Assembly (NCBI GenBank): GCA_020633495.1
Contig: JACKDR010000005.1
Location: 293,501 to 357,500, forward strand
Source: Kofleriaceae bacterium
GTDB lineage: Bacteria > Myxococcota_A > Polyangia > Haliangiales > Haliangiaceae
Reading direction: 5' to 3'
Length of the DNA stretch: 64,000 nucleotides
Within the stretch, counting starts at the first letter, position 1. Each line of letters starts with the position of its first letter. Below are positions 1 through 8,767 of this stretch, in pieces. The translations under genes were made by a program, and so were the position numbers. The notes beneath the pieces were generated by a model. It did not search any database and had not been told where the DNA came from. It saw nothing but the letters and a program-made list of their open reading frames with translations.

Positions 1-2
1 AC

Positions 3-2594
3 CAGGCGGTCGACGGGCTGGTCGACGCGCTGTGCGCGCACCTGCTGAGCCTGCCGCGCGACGTCGCCGACGCGGTCATGCCAGTGGACGTCCTGGCGAT
101 GGCGCGGGCGTTCCCGGTGCTGGCACGGGTCGAGGCGGTGGCGCAGGCGCGCCGGCGCTCGGCCGCGCTCGACCCCGATCCGGTCGAGCTGCGCCGGCGC
201 GCCCACGGCGCGCTGCGCGAGCTGATCGCGCGGATCGCCGAGCGGCAGCCGCTGGTGCTGTTCATCGACGATCTCCAGTGGGGCGACGTCGACAGCGCGC
301 CGCTGCTCGCCGACCTGCTGCGGCCCCCGGTGCCGCCGCTGCTGCTGCTGGTCGCCTACCGGAGCGAGGACGTGGCGTCGAGCGCGCTGCTCCGCACGCT
401 GCTCGGCCGCGACGGCGCCCTGGCGCGCGCCGCCAAGCTGGCGATCGGCCGGCTGCCGCTGGCGGAGGCGCTGCGCCTGGCCGAGGCGCTGCTCGACGCC
501 GCCGGCGCGCCCCGGGACGCGGCGCTGGCGGTGGCGCGCGAGGCCCAGGGCATCCCGTTCTTCGTCCACGAGCTGGTCCGGTACGTCGCGGCGGCGCCCG
601 GCGACGACGCCGAGGTCCCGACGCTCGGCAACGTGCTCCGCGCCCGCGCCGCGCAGCTGTCGGACGACGCCCGCGCCGTGCTCGAGCTGGTCGCCGTCGC
701 CGGCAAGCCGATCCGCGCCGCGGTCGTGCACCGCGCCGCGACGCTGCACGGCAACACCCAGCGCGCGATCGCCGAGCTGCGCACGGCGCACCTGATCCGC
801 ACCACCGGCGCCGAGGGCGACCCGTCGCTGCAGACCTACCACGACCGCATCCGCCACTCCGTGGTCGAGCACCTGGCGCCGGACGCGCTGTGCGAGCTGC
901 ACCGCCGGCTCGGCCACGCCCTGGTCGCCGCCAACGTCGACGATCCCGACGCGCTGGCGCGCCACCACGTCGGCGCCGGCGACGCGGCGCAGGGCTCGCG
1001 GTACGCCGAGATCGCCGGCGACATGGCGCTGGACGCGCTCGCGTTCGAGCGCGCCGCCGCGTACTTCCAGGCCGCGCTCGACCTGGCGCCCGCCGACGCC
1101 GGCGCCCGCCGGGTCGCGCTGGGACGCCGGCTCGGCGTCGCGCTGGTCAACGCCGGGCGCGGCGCCGAGTCGCCGGCGATCTTCCTCGCGGCGGCGGCGC
1201 AGGCCGAGGGCGAGGACGCGATCGACCTGCACGTCCGCGCCGGCTCCGAGCTACTGCGGGCCGGGCGGGTCGAGGACGGCGTCGCCGTGCTCGCGATCCC
1301 CCTGGCCGACGCCGGCAGCGCGCTGCCGCGCTCGCGCGTCCGCGCCGCCCTGGGCGTGCTGTGGCGGCGCGCCTACGCGCGGCTGCGCGGGCTGGGCTTC
1401 ACCCGGCGGGCCACGCCGGCGCGCCCGACCCGCGGGCTGGTCCGGATCGACGGCTACCACGCGGTCGCGGCTGGCCTGGCCATGGTCGATCCGCTGCGCG
1501 GCGCGTACGTCCAGGTCCGCCACCTGCTCGCCGCGCTGCGCGACGGCGACGCGTTCCGGGTCGGGCGCGCGCTGAGCTACGAGGCCGGGTTCCTGTCGAT
1601 CAACGGGGCGCGGCTGCGCGGCCGCGTCGACCGCATCCTCGGCGTCGTGCGCGGGCTCGGCGACGAGCTCGACGCGCCGTACCTGCGCGCGCTGTTCCAC
1701 ACCCACACCGCGCTGGCCGAGTACCAGCGGTGCCGGTGGCGCGACACCCTCGACCACGCCGATCGCGCGGCGCGGATCTACGAGCACGAGTGCACCGGCA
1801 GCGCCTGGGAGCGGTCGGCGGTCCACCAGTACGGCATGTGGGCCCTGTACTGGTCGGGCGACCTCCGCGAGCTCGCCGAGCGGACGCGGGCGTGGCGGCG
1901 CGACGCCCGCGACCGCGGTGACCTCTACGCCAGCGTGGTCCTCGCGATCGGCCTGCCCGGCCTCGCCGACCTGATCGATGACGACGTCGCGACGACGCGA
2001 GCCCGCATCGAGCACGCCGCGAGCCAGTGGGACTACCGCGACTACCACCTCCAGCACTACTGGGTCGCGATGGCGCTGGCGCACTGCGACCTGTACGCCG
2101 GCGATCCGGTCGCCGCGTCGGCGCGGATCGAGGCGCAGTGGCCGCTGCTGCGCCGCGCCCTGCTGTCGAGCGTCGTGATGCTCCGCGCCGAGGTGCTGCA
2201 CCTGCGCGCCCGCTGCGCCGTCGCCGCCGCCGCGATCGCGCCGAGCCCCGACGTCGAGCTGGCGCGCGCGACCCGGCTGGCGCGCCGGCTCGCCGGCTGC
2301 GGCATGCCGTGGACCGGCCCTGCCGCCGAGCTGATCGCCGCCGGCGTCGCCTGCGTGCGCGGCGCCCGCGGCGACGCGATCCGCCTGCTGACGTCCGCCG
2401 AGCGCGGCCTGCGCGCCGCCGACACCCACGCGCTGGCCGCCGCCGCGAGCTACTGGCGCGGCGCCCTCGTCGGCGGCGACGACGGCCGCGCCGCCACCGA
2501 GGCCGCGATGACGTGGGCGCGCGCGCAGCGGGTCGGCCACGTCGAGGCGTTGATGCGGCTCTACGCGCCCGGCCTCGCCGCGGCGCCTCGCTGA
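3..2594 (+). CDS. AAA-ATPase/TPR signalling protein, C-terminal part (5' end outside window)
   Basis: The frame is open from the first codon of the window, so the gene begins upstream and the visible 863 residues are its C-terminal part. A Walker B-like segment (LFIDDLQWGD) near residues 85-95 and the following arginine-containing strand are typical of the STAND/AAA_16 ATPase domain found in myxobacterial Ser/Thr kinases of the PknK type and in LuxR-MalT-like regulators. The remainder is alpha-helical, Ala/Arg-rich and TPR-like. The expected N-terminal kinase or adenylate-cyclase domain and the P-loop are not in the window, so the exact class is open. The role is inferred to be ATP-dependent intracellular signal integration. 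The next gene on the same strand starts 29 bp downstream. Confidence 0.75.
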   Translation, partial: QAVDGLVDALCAHLLSLPRDVADAVMPVDVLAMARAFPVLARVEAVAQARRRSAALDPDPVELRRRAHGALRELIARIAERQPLVLFIDDLQWGDVDSAPLLADLLRPPVPPLLLLVAYRSEDVASSALLRTLLGRDGALARAAKLAIGRLPLAEALRLAEALLDAAGAPRDAALAVAREAQGIPFFVHELVRYVAAAPGDDAEVPTLGNVLRARAAQLSDDARAVLELVAVAGKPIRAAVVHRAATLHGNTQRAIAELRTAHLIRTTGAEGDPSLQTYHDRIRHSVVEHLAPDALCELHRRLGHALVAANVDDPDALARHHVGAGDAAQGSRYAEIAGDMALDALAFERAAAYFQAALDLAPADAGARRVALGRRLGVALVNAGRGAESPAIFLAAAAQAEGEDAIDLHVRAGSELLRAGRVEDGVAVLAIPLADAGSALPRSRVRAALGVLWRRAYARLRGLGFTRRATPARPTRGLVRIDGYHAVAAGLAMVDPLRGAYVQVRHLLAALRDGDAFRVGRALSYEAGFLSINGARLRGRVDRILGVVRGLGDELDAPYLRALFHTHTALAEYQRCRWRDTLDHADRAARIYEHECTGSAWERSAVHQYGMWALYWSGDLRELAERTRAWRRDARDRGDLYASVVLAIGLPGLADLIDDDVATTRARIEHAASQWDYRDYHLQHYWVAMALAHCDLYAGDPVAASARIEAQWPLLRRALLSSVVMLRAEVLHLRARCAVAAAAIAPSPDVELARATRLARRLAGCGMPWTGPAAELIAAGVACVRGARGDAIRLLTSAERGLRAADTHALAAAASYWRGALVGGDDGRAATEAAMTWARAQRVGHVEALMRLYAPGLAAAPR

Positions 2595-2623
2595 CCGGCG
2601 ACGACCGGGCATACTCGATCACG

Positions 2624-3055
2624 ATGACCGCCCCGCCCGCCGCGCTGCCGTTCGAGCTGACCTTCCGCGGTGGCGAGTGGCGGGGCCGCTGGGCCGAAGA
2701 GAAGGTGCGGATCGCGGTCGGCGGCGCCGAGACCGCGCCGGCGGGCGCCCTGGTGGCGACGCTCCACGACGTCGTCACCCGGTGGGCCGAGGTCAAGCAG
2801 ACCATCGCGGCCTACACCCGTGGCCTGGCCCCCGACCACCACGTCCCGCTCGACCGCGCCCACCACGGCGGCTTCGCGGCGCGCTCGTGCGGCTTCGACG
2901 GCGACCACGTCTTCGAGTCGATCGCGGTGACTCACGACGACGCCCCCCGGCGCGTCGTGGCCACGTTCTACACCGGCTACCCCGACGGCTACGCGACCTT
3001 CGCGGTCGTCCTCGACGACGGGACGCCGACGTCGATCAGCGCGTTCGCGTCGTAA
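2624..3055 (+). CDS. hypothetical protein, 143 aa
   Basis: The ATG at 2624 is chosen because the frame upstream of it lies inside the preceding gene. The product is a small soluble acidic protein without signal peptide or membrane segment. The middle is rich in His and Asp (APDHHVPLDRAHHGG) and the C-terminal half has alternating hydrophobic residues suggesting a beta-sheet (FYTGYPDGYATFAVVLDDG). I do not recognise the family. It follows the ATPase gene at 29 bp on the same strand and may be co-transcribed with it. It is convergent with the phosphatase gene to the right. Confidence 0.6.
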   Translation: MTAPPAALPFELTFRGGEWRGRWAEEKVRIAVGGAETAPAGALVATLHDVVTRWAEVKQTIAAYTRGLAPDHHVPLDRAHHGGFAARSCGFDGDHVFESIAVTHDDAPRRVVATFYTGYPDGYATFAVVLDDGTPTSISAFAS

Positions 3056-3098
3056 GCGCGGGCGACCCGACGTGGGCCGCCGCCGCGCCGCCGCGCCG

Positions 3099-3749
3099 CT
3101 ACGGCACGCGCCCGGCGCCGCCCGGCAGGCCCGGCACCGGGCCGACCGCGGCGACGAAGTGGTCCACCGCCGCCCGGCCGTCGGTCACGACGACCCGGAT
3201 GACGGTGTCGTTGCCCTGGTCGATCCGCATCGTCTCCGCGGCCGACAGGCCGAGCAGGACCTGGGACAGCGCGCGGTTGAGGTAGCCGTGCGCGACGATC
3301 GCGATCCGCGGCCCCGGCGCCCGGCACGCGTCCTCGAGGAAGGATCGCCCACGAACCGCGAGGTCGACGAAGTTCTCGCCGCCCGGGGCGCGCTGGTGGT
3401 ACCGGTCGGCGACCCACGCCGCCCACTCCGCCGGCCAGCGTCGCGGCAGGTCGGCGTACAGCGCGCCCGACCAGGCGCCGCCCGACCACTCCATCAGGCG
3501 ATCGTCGAAGACCGGCGCCACCGCCACGTGCTCGGCGACCAGCGCGAGGGTCTCGCGCACGCGCCCGAGCGGGGACGCGAACATCGCGTCGACACCGAGG
3601 CGCGCCAGCAACCGGCCCGAGCTCGACGCGTGCTCGCGCCCGCGCGCGGTCAGGGCCGAGTCCAGCTGCCCCTGCATCCGCCCGCTCGCGTTCCACGCGG
3701 TCTCGCCGTGACGGACGAGGTACCAGGTGCGGGATCCGGGGAGCGACAT
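3099..3749 (-). CDS. histidine phosphatase family protein
   Basis: This 216-aa protein opens with the phosphoglycerate-mutase/phosphatase signature LVRHGETAWN (catalytic His about residue 12). It also has the usual downstream arginine (SPLGRVRET), an acid residue region (DDRLMEWSGG) and the second catalytic His in IVAHGYLNR. Family members remove phosphate from small molecules or phosphoproteins through a phosphohistidine intermediate. The substrate cannot be told from sequence. The start at MSLPGSR is preferred over the longer ORF start because the extra 27 residues are Arg/Ala-rich and precede the conserved first beta-strand. It sits alone between a convergent hypothetical gene and a same-strand secreted protein. 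Confidence 0.85.
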   Translation of the reverse strand: MSLPGSRTWYLVRHGETAWNASGRMQGQLDSALTARGREHASSSGRLLARLGVDAMFASPLGRVRETLALVAEHVAVAPVFDDRLMEWSGGAWSGALYADLPRRWPAEWAAWVADRYHQRAPGGENFVDLAVRGRSFLEDACRAPGPRIAIVAHGYLNRALSQVLLGLSAAETMRIDQGNDTVIRVVVTDGRAAVDHFVAAVGPVPGLPGGAGRVP

Positions 3750-3845
3750 CGAGTGATCCGTGCGGGCGCGGCGCGGACGTCGAGCATACGCCAGCGCGGC
3801 CGGTGACCGCGCGCCCGCCCTCCGCGACACCGACGCCGCGCTGCT

Positions 3846-4712
3846 TCAGCGGTCCCGCGGCCGGTTCAGGAGCGACACCCGCACCATCCACGCCGGGCTC
3901 TCGAGCAGCAGGTTGCCCGGGGCGGCGGCGCCCATCTGCCATCGCGGGAAGACGACGTCGACGCTGACGCCGGCGTCGGCGGACAGGTAGACGTCGACGC
4001 CGGCCTTCAGCGTGTAGCCGAAGACGAGGGTCTCGTCGAAGGCGGCGCCGGCGCAGTCGGCGCAGCCGAAGTGGAACAGGCCGGTCGCGGCGGCGCCGAG
4101 GTCGGCGCGCACGCCGTGCGCGGCCCCCCCGAAGACCTGCGGGGTCAGCGCCAGGCCGACCGAGACCGGGACCAGGAACAGCGTGTGGGCGTCGGCGCCG
4201 AGCAGCGGGGCCTCGAGCCAGGTGCCGTGGAGGCCGACCTGCAGCGAGCCGCCGAAGGCGTCGCGGCCGGTGTGGGTGTCGACGTCGAGGCCGATGGTCG
4301 CCGCGCCGCGCGTCGTCATGTCGCCTTCGCCGGTCGCCGCCCAGCTGGGCCCCACGGACACGCCCATCTCGATCTCCGAGATGCGGATCTTGCTGGGCGG
4401 CGCCGCGGGTCCGGCCGCGCCGACGGCGACGGCGACGCCGCCACCGCCCGACACCGTCGTGTCCTCGTAGCAGAAGTCGAGCCCGCCGAGGTTGCCCTCG
4501 GCGACGAACTCGTCGGCCCGGGTGTCGCGGTCCCGCGCCCACTCGCAGTCGTCACGCGACGCGAAGGGGCCCTCGCGACCTTCGATCGCCAGGCGATCGC
4601 CGGAGCAGCGGCCGGTGCAGCTCCACTTGTAGTACCAGGGCCCGGCCGCAGCCGCGACGGGGTACAGGAGGATCGCCAGGACACCGACGACGAGCGCGCG
4701 ACGGGTCAGCAT
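3846..4712 (-). CDS. exported protein, probable outer-membrane or periplasmic
   Basis: The 288-aa product starts with a clean signal peptide (MLTRRALVVGVLAILLYPVAAAAG). A short Cys-containing segment follows (SCTGRCSG, then DDCEWARD and DFCYED). The C-terminal 170 residues have alternating hydrophobic strands with small and aromatic residues, ending in MVRVSLLNRPRDR, as in myxobacterial outer-membrane barrel-like proteins. The ATG at 4712 is preferred because the longer ORF adds a non-signal Arg-rich leader. No enzyme motif is visible and no family is recognised. Its 3' end lies about 100 bp from the start of the phosphatase gene on the same strand. Confidence 0.6.
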   Translation of the reverse strand: MLTRRALVVGVLAILLYPVAAAAGPWYYKWSCTGRCSGDRLAIEGREGPFASRDDCEWARDRDTRADEFVAEGNLGGLDFCYEDTTVSGGGGVAVAVGAAGPAAPPSKIRISEIEMGVSVGPSWAATGEGDMTTRGAATIGLDVDTHTGRDAFGGSLQVGLHGTWLEAPLLGADAHTLFLVPVSVGLALTPQVFGGAAHGVRADLGAAATGLFHFGCADCAGAAFDETLVFGYTLKAGVDVYLSADAGVSVDVVFPRWQMGAAAPGNLLLESPAWMVRVSLLNRPRDR

Positions 4713-4886
4713 GTCGTCACGCACTGCACGCGCCGTACCCGTCGTCACCGTCGAAAACGCGGGCGCCGACGCGACGGCGAGCGCAAGCCGTGCGCCGCCC
4801 GCCCCGCCGCCGCCGTGCTCAGACGTTCTCCGTGCGGCGCGACGACGCATCGCCGGCGACCGAGCGCCCCGGCCGCGACCGCCGCG

Positions 4887-5357
4887 CTACTTGATCTCGA
4901 CGCCGGGCCGGTCGCTCAAGAGCGTCAGGAACGCCGGCAGCTCCAGCTTGGTCGGGCGCACCGACTCGGGCCGCAGGTCGTACCCGGACGCCTTCTTGCT
5001 GAAGGCGACGCTGCGCCGCAGCCAGCCGGTGAAGACGCGCACCCGCAGGTACGCCTGCAGGTCCTCGACCACCGGCCCCTGCACGTCGGCTGCCCAGCGC
5101 CGCAGCTGCGCCTCGAGCCCGTCCGGCGTGGTGTCGGGCGCGGCCAGCAGCGCCTCGATCGCGACCACCGGCGACTGCCCGCCGATCGTGAAGGTCGTGC
5201 GGCTGCGGACGTTGCCGTGACCCGAGAACGCGCGGTGTGGAAACAGGAACAGCGTGCGCCGCGTCAGCACCGCCGTCGCCGGCCCGATGCCGGCGCCCGG
5301 GAAGATCCACGTCGTCTTGCGCGCGATGGCGTAGTCCGTGCCAGCCGTGACCCCCAT
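4887..5357 (-). CDS. hypothetical protein, 156 aa
   Basis: The start at MGVTAGTDYA is preferred over an upstream ATG at 5414 whose extra residues are low-complexity. The protein has no signal peptide. It contains alternating strands (TTWIFPGAGIGP, RTLFLFPHRAF) and a helical C-terminal half (LQAYLRVRVFTGWLRRSVAFSKK). The fold could be a PH-like or small sensory domain, but this is only an impression. The gene ends at a typical downstream gap before the secreted protein gene on the same strand. Upstream of it lies a 46-bp repeat copied from the 3' end of the membrane-protein gene at 6539. Confidence 0.5.
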   Translation of the reverse strand: MGVTAGTDYAIARKTTWIFPGAGIGPATAVLTRRTLFLFPHRAFSGHGNVRSRTTFTIGGQSPVVAIEALLAAPDTTPDGLEAQLRRWAADVQGPVVEDLQAYLRVRVFTGWLRRSVAFSKKASGYDLRPESVRPTKLELPAFLTLLSDRPGVEIK

Positions 5358-5420
5358 CGCTCGAGCATGCCATAGCCGCGCGACCGCCGCGTGCGCAGCG
5401 GGGCGCTCGGCCATCGCGGC

Positions 5421-5466
5421 CCGCTACTCGAACGCGGCCGCGGTCGCCGCCATCGCGACGTGCTTC
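5421..5466. repeat. 46-bp direct repeat, copy 1
   Basis: This segment matches 6536-6581 at 45 of 46 positions by eye. The second copy is the last codons and stop of the membrane-protein gene at 6539-7348 (C-terminus HVTMAATAAAFE). Here the same codons (HVAMAATAAAFE) stand with no gene upstream of them. The only gene between the copies is the lipoprotein at 5507-6487. This fits a duplication or insertion event at the 3' end of the membrane-protein gene. Confidence 0.85.
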
Positions 5467-5506
5467 GGCCGGGTCCATCGGCGCCCTGGCGCGGTGCGGG
5501 CACCCG

Positions 5507-6487
5507 TCAGGGTGAGACCCAGATCTCGGGCTGGGGATCCTCGTCGTGGGGTGGCACGCCACCGAACAGCCACAACCGCGGGGCGCTGCCGGTCGGATCG
5601 AACGACACGAGCGCGACGGCGGCACGCGCACCGAACGCGGGGGCGGACGTCACCTCCGTCCACGCCAGCCCATCCGTCGACGACCAGACCGCCGCGGTGG
5701 TGGAATCGTCGGTGACCAGCCACATCCGCCCGTCCGCCACCGCGACCGCGAGCTCCTGCGCGAACCCGTACGCCGGCCGCGTCGTCAGCGACGTCCAGTT
5801 CATGCCGTCCGCCGACGTCGCGACGACGGGGGCGACGTTGTCCCAGCCGACGAAGAACAGGGTGTCACCGAGGACGACCACGTGGCCCCGGGTCGCCCCG
5901 CTGATGGCGCCGACCCGGCTCCAGGTCACGCCGTCGGGCGATGCCAGCACCTCGAAGCCGCTCACCGCCCAGAGCGAGCCGTGCCACGCGTAGCAGCCTC
6001 CGGATGGATACGGCCCGGGTGCCGTGCGCTGTACCCAGGAGACGCCATCGGTCGAGCTCCACAACCCCGTCGCGGTGAACAGCCAGAGTGTCCCCTCGAA
6101 GCGGGCCGCGCAGATCGCGTTGACGGGCGGCGCCGGGATCTCGGTCCATTCCTCGCCGTCGCGGGACGTCCAGGCGCCCCCGTTCGAGAAGTGCCGAAGC
6201 ACATCCCCGTCGGCCAGGAAGACGCCCTGGGCGAAAGGTGCGTCATCCGTCACGAGCCCCCAGTCGCGGCCGATGACGGGGTCCGCGTCGCAGACCTGCG
6301 CCGTGCAGATCCCGTCACCGCAGTCATCGCAAGCGGCGCCGCCCTGGCCGCACGCATGGTTGAGCGCACCACGCTCGCACACGCCGTCGCGGCAACACCC
6401 CGCGCAGGTCTCGACCGAGCACTCGTCGCCGCCGCCACCGTTGCACCCGGCGAACAGCAGGACGCACACGACAGCCACCGCCCGCAT
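5507..6487 (-). CDS. Cys-rich lipoprotein with BNR/sialidase-like repeats
   Basis: The 326-aa product has a type II signal peptide with lipobox LFAGC at residues 11-15. Next comes a Cys-rich segment (about residues 23-66, at least 12 cysteines, including ETCAGCCRDGVC). A beta-propeller-like region then carries repeated Asp-box-like motifs (SSTDGVSWVQR, SADGMNWTSL, SSTDGLAWTEV), as in BNR-repeat and photosynthesis-stability-like proteins. Such proteins are surface-exposed lipoproteins, often with binding roles. No catalytic residues are evident. The gene lies precisely between two 46-bp direct repeats, and its GC content looks slightly lower than its neighbours, suggesting it was inserted as a cassette. 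Confidence 0.75.
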   Translation of the reverse strand: MRAVAVVCVLLFAGCNGGGGDECSVETCAGCCRDGVCERGALNHACGQGGAACDDCGDGICTAQVCDADPVIGRDWGLVTDDAPFAQGVFLADGDVLRHFSNGGAWTSRDGEEWTEIPAPPVNAICAARFEGTLWLFTATGLWSSTDGVSWVQRTAPGPYPSGGCYAWHGSLWAVSGFEVLASPDGVTWSRVGAISGATRGHVVVLGDTLFFVGWDNVAPVVATSADGMNWTSLTTRPAYGFAQELAVAVADGRMWLVTDDSTTAAVWSSTDGLAWTEVTSAPAFGARAAVALVSFDPTGSAPRLWLFGGVPPHDEDPQPEIWVSP

Positions 6488-6535
6488 CAGCGCGGCGTCC
6501 TCGCCGGTTGGTCTGGCGCGTGGTCCATCACGGCC

Positions 6536-6581
6536 CCGCTACTCGAACGCGGCCGCGGTCGCCGCCATCGTGACGTGCTTC
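6536..6581. repeat. 46-bp direct repeat, copy 2
   Basis: This is the 3' coding end of the membrane-protein gene (6539-7348 complement), nearly identical to 5421-5466. Identity stops abruptly on the gene-internal side after the shared codons for KHV or EKHV. Only the terminal 14 codons, the stop and a few trailing bases were duplicated, not the whole gene. Confidence 0.85.
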
Positions 6582-7348
6582 TCGCCGACCGTCTTCCACC
6601 CGATGAACGAGCCCAGCATCGTCAGGAGACCGAACACCGCGCCGATGATCAGGAAGCCGAGCGCGGCGTCGCCGTCCTTGTCCTTGACCCCGGGCAGCGC
6701 GGCCATCAACAGGTAGAACCCGAAGACGCCGACCACGGTGGCCAAGAGCGAGATCAGCAGCAGGCGCCGCGGCGCCGACGCGCCGGTCGCGAGCCCCGAC
6801 AGCAGCGTACCCACCGCGACCGCCCCGAAGTAGGCGCCGGCCGACGCGTTCTCGCTGCCACCGTGCATGACCATGCCCATGACCACGACGAGCGCGACGA
6901 TGCTGGCGCCGAGCACCGCGAGCGCGACGTGCGCCAGCCACTCGGCGCCGCTGGCGGCGTGGCCGCCCACCACGCGCTCGGCGACGACCGCGCCGCCGAG
7001 CGCACCGGCGGCGGCCGCCGCGCCCGCGATCAGGACGATCCGCGAGATCTCGCCGCGCGCCACGTGCCACAGGAACTCGCCGAAGCCGGTGCCGACGAAG
7101 ACCGCGACGATCGTCGCGATCACCAGCAGGCCACCGATGGCCGGCTCGGTGATCGTGGTGCCGCGGCTGGCGCGCCCGGCCGCGAACCCGCCGATGGCGC
7201 CGCCGAGCGCGAGCGCGCCGTACACCGCCGGCTCGCCCGAGGCGCCGATCAGCACGAGCAGGATCATCCCCACCGCGATGCCGCCGGCGACCTGGAAGTA
7301 GCTGAGGATCACCGACGACCACGAGAACCCGCTGGGTGCTGTCATCAC
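6539..7348 (-). CDS. polytopic inner-membrane protein
   Basis: The 269-aa product has about seven hydrophobic segments, some in glycine-rich form (GALALGGAIGGFAAG, LIAGAAAAAGALGGAVVAE). The pattern resembles small-residue-packed integral membrane proteins. No transporter or enzyme signature is visible. The N-terminus (MMTAPSGFSWSSVILSYFQVAGGIAVGMI) has no cleavable signal. Function is unknown. The last 14 codons are part of the direct repeat pair described at 5421 and 6536. Confidence 0.65.
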   Translation of the reverse strand: MMTAPSGFSWSSVILSYFQVAGGIAVGMILLVLIGASGEPAVYGALALGGAIGGFAAGRASRGTTITEPAIGGLLVIATIVAVFVGTGFGEFLWHVARGEISRIVLIAGAAAAAGALGGAVVAERVVGGHAASGAEWLAHVALAVLGASIVALVVVMGMVMHGGSENASAGAYFGAVAVGTLLSGLATGASAPRRLLLISLLATVVGVFGFYLLMAALPGVKDKDGDAALGFLIIGAVFGLLTMLGSFIGWKTVGEKHVTMAATAAAFE

Positions 7349-7442
7349 GCCGATCGTACTACCGTTGCTGCGCGGCGGGGGCCACGCGCGGGACGGCGCG
7401 GCGCGGTGACGGCGGCCGCGCCTCGGCCGCCGCGTCGGCCGA

Positions 7443-8162
7443 CTACATCGCCGGTCCCGAGGACGGGCCGTACTGCACCGGCGAGCCGTCCTTCTTCCAC
7501 GGCGTCACCTTCGGGCCGAACGACTTGCCGGCGTCGAGCACCGGCGCGACCACCTTCGAGCTCTGGTTGGCGGTCTCGACCGCGGCCTTGGGATCCTGGC
7601 CCGCCATCATGCCCGCGCCCGCGGCGGCGCCGCCGATCGGGTTGTTGCGCATGAACTCCAGCCGCTGCTGCGGGGTCATGTAGTTCGGGTCCTGGGGGAC
7701 CGCGGGCCCCATCGTGGGGCCACAGTTCGCCGGATCCTTGATCGCGGCGTTCGGATCGGCGCAGCGGATGTCGCTGGTGTCGGCGCGCGGATCGTCCATC
7801 GGCGCCTGCGGCTCGCCGTACCACCAGTCCTTGAGGGACTGCCACCAGCTCTTGTCCTGGCCGCTGTCGGCGTCGCCGCCGCTCGCCCCCTGCGCGCCGT
7901 CACCGACGCTGGGCGCGCCGCCCGCGCCGTCCGAGCCCGACGCGTTCAGGAACGGGTCGAAGTCAGCCGACGAGTCGCCGTCCGGCCCGTCGTACATGCC
8001 CATGAACGGCGCCGCGGCGACCGCGGGATCGGCGCCGCCGGTCCCCAGGTACGCCTCCAGGGATCGGTCGGACGCCGCGCCGTCAGGGGCGGCCGACAGG
8101 CCGTCTCCCGACACGAAGCTGGCCATGGGGTCTTGCTGGACGACATCGTCGAAGGCTGCCAT
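7443..8162 (-). CDS. hypothetical low-complexity protein, 239 aa
   Basis: The protein is dominated by Gly, Ala, Asp, Ser and Pro with a Trp-rich patch (KSWWQSLKDWWYGEPQ) near residue 110. A second half carries MTPQQRLEFMRNNPIGGAAAGAGMM. There is no signal peptide. The composition resembles disordered linker proteins or secreted effector-like proteins of myxobacteria, but no named domain is recognisable. It is a real gene rather than a shadow because its third-position GC bias is in phase and the opposite frames are interrupted. It stands between the membrane protein and the monooxygenase-like gene, all on the minus strand. Confidence 0.55.
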   Translation of the reverse strand: MAAFDDVVQQDPMASFVSGDGLSAAPDGAASDRSLEAYLGTGGADPAVAAAPFMGMYDGPDGDSSADFDPFLNASGSDGAGGAPSVGDGAQGASGGDADSGQDKSWWQSLKDWWYGEPQAPMDDPRADTSDIRCADPNAAIKDPANCGPTMGPAVPQDPNYMTPQQRLEFMRNNPIGGAAAGAGMMAGQDPKAAVETANQSSKVVAPVLDAGKSFGPKVTPWKKDGSPVQYGPSSGPAM

Positions 8163-8192
8163 GCCCCGGTAGAGCGACCGAGGGCCGTTTCG

Positions 8193-8510
8193 TTACGCCT
8201 CGCGCGACAGATCGACCGAGGTCCAGCCCGACAGCTGCGGCGGCCCCGAGGTGATGCCCTTGAGGCTGCCCTGGGCGTGCGCCTTGCGGAAGGCGTCGCT
8301 GCCGACCCAGGCCCGGAACGCGGCCTCGTCGGTCCACATCACGTGCGACGAGTAGAGCTGGGCGCCGTCGGGATCGGTGCCGCCCTTGAGCAGGTGGAAC
8401 TGCAGGAAGCCGGGCACGCCGTCGAGGTACGAGTCGCGCTCGCGCCACGCCCGCTCGAAGTCGGCGGCGCGCTCGGGATTCACACGGAACTGGTTCATCG
8501 CGAGGAACAT
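8193..8510 (-). CDS. antibiotic biosynthesis monooxygenase (ABM)-domain protein
   Basis: This 105-aa protein matches the ABM/heme-oxygenase-like dimeric alpha-beta barrel in length and order. It has an N-terminal strand (MFLAMNQFRVNPERAADFERAWRER), a central strand with GFLQFHLLKG, a Tyr/Ser-rich strand (LYSSHVMWTDEAAFRAW) and a helix before the end. The Asn in MNQF matches the Asn that in IsdG/HmoB-type enzymes contacts heme, although the family also contains quinol monooxygenases and non-enzymes. The start at MFLAMNQ is the first Met before the conserved first strand. The longer ORF upstream is out of context. Confidence 0.75.
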   Translation of the reverse strand: MFLAMNQFRVNPERAADFERAWRERDSYLDGVPGFLQFHLLKGGTDPDGAQLYSSHVMWTDEAAFRAWVGSDAFRKAHAQGSLKGITSGPPQLSGWTSVDLSREA

Positions 8511-8572
8511 GGCCACCGATCTACCACGACCGCGCGAGGTGGCTGCCGCCGGGGCGGCCCGTGCCCGGTCCT

Positions 8573-8720
8573 TCAGCGGTCCTGCACGTACTCGAACGCG
8601 GCGATCACCACCGGGTCGCCCGGCTCCTGGCGGTAGCGCACCGACAGCGTCCCCGACGGTGTCGCGCCGCGAGCTGTTCGGCGACTTCACGATCGGGCCG
8701 CTGCTGAGGTAGGCGCGGCC
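8573..8720 (-). pseudogene. short gene remnant, unknown
   Basis: Two short open stretches in adjacent minus-strand frames look like one decayed C-terminus. They are an upstream part (GRAYLSSGPIVKSPNSS) and, after an apparent one-base shift near 8640-8650, a downstream part ending in DPVVIAAFEYVQDR and a stop at 8573. No complete gene fits in the 250 bp between the monooxygenase and the BTAD remnant. The assignment is weak and rests only on protein-like composition. Confidence 0.25.
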
Positions 8721-8767
8721 GTCGGCGCCACGCGCCACCCGCGAGCGGCGGCGCGGCGCCGAGCCGG

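Noticed and set aside
8588..8603. third copy of the 46-bp repeat
   Set aside because: Only TACTCGAACGCGGC is shared, with a different reading phase and context; too short to call.
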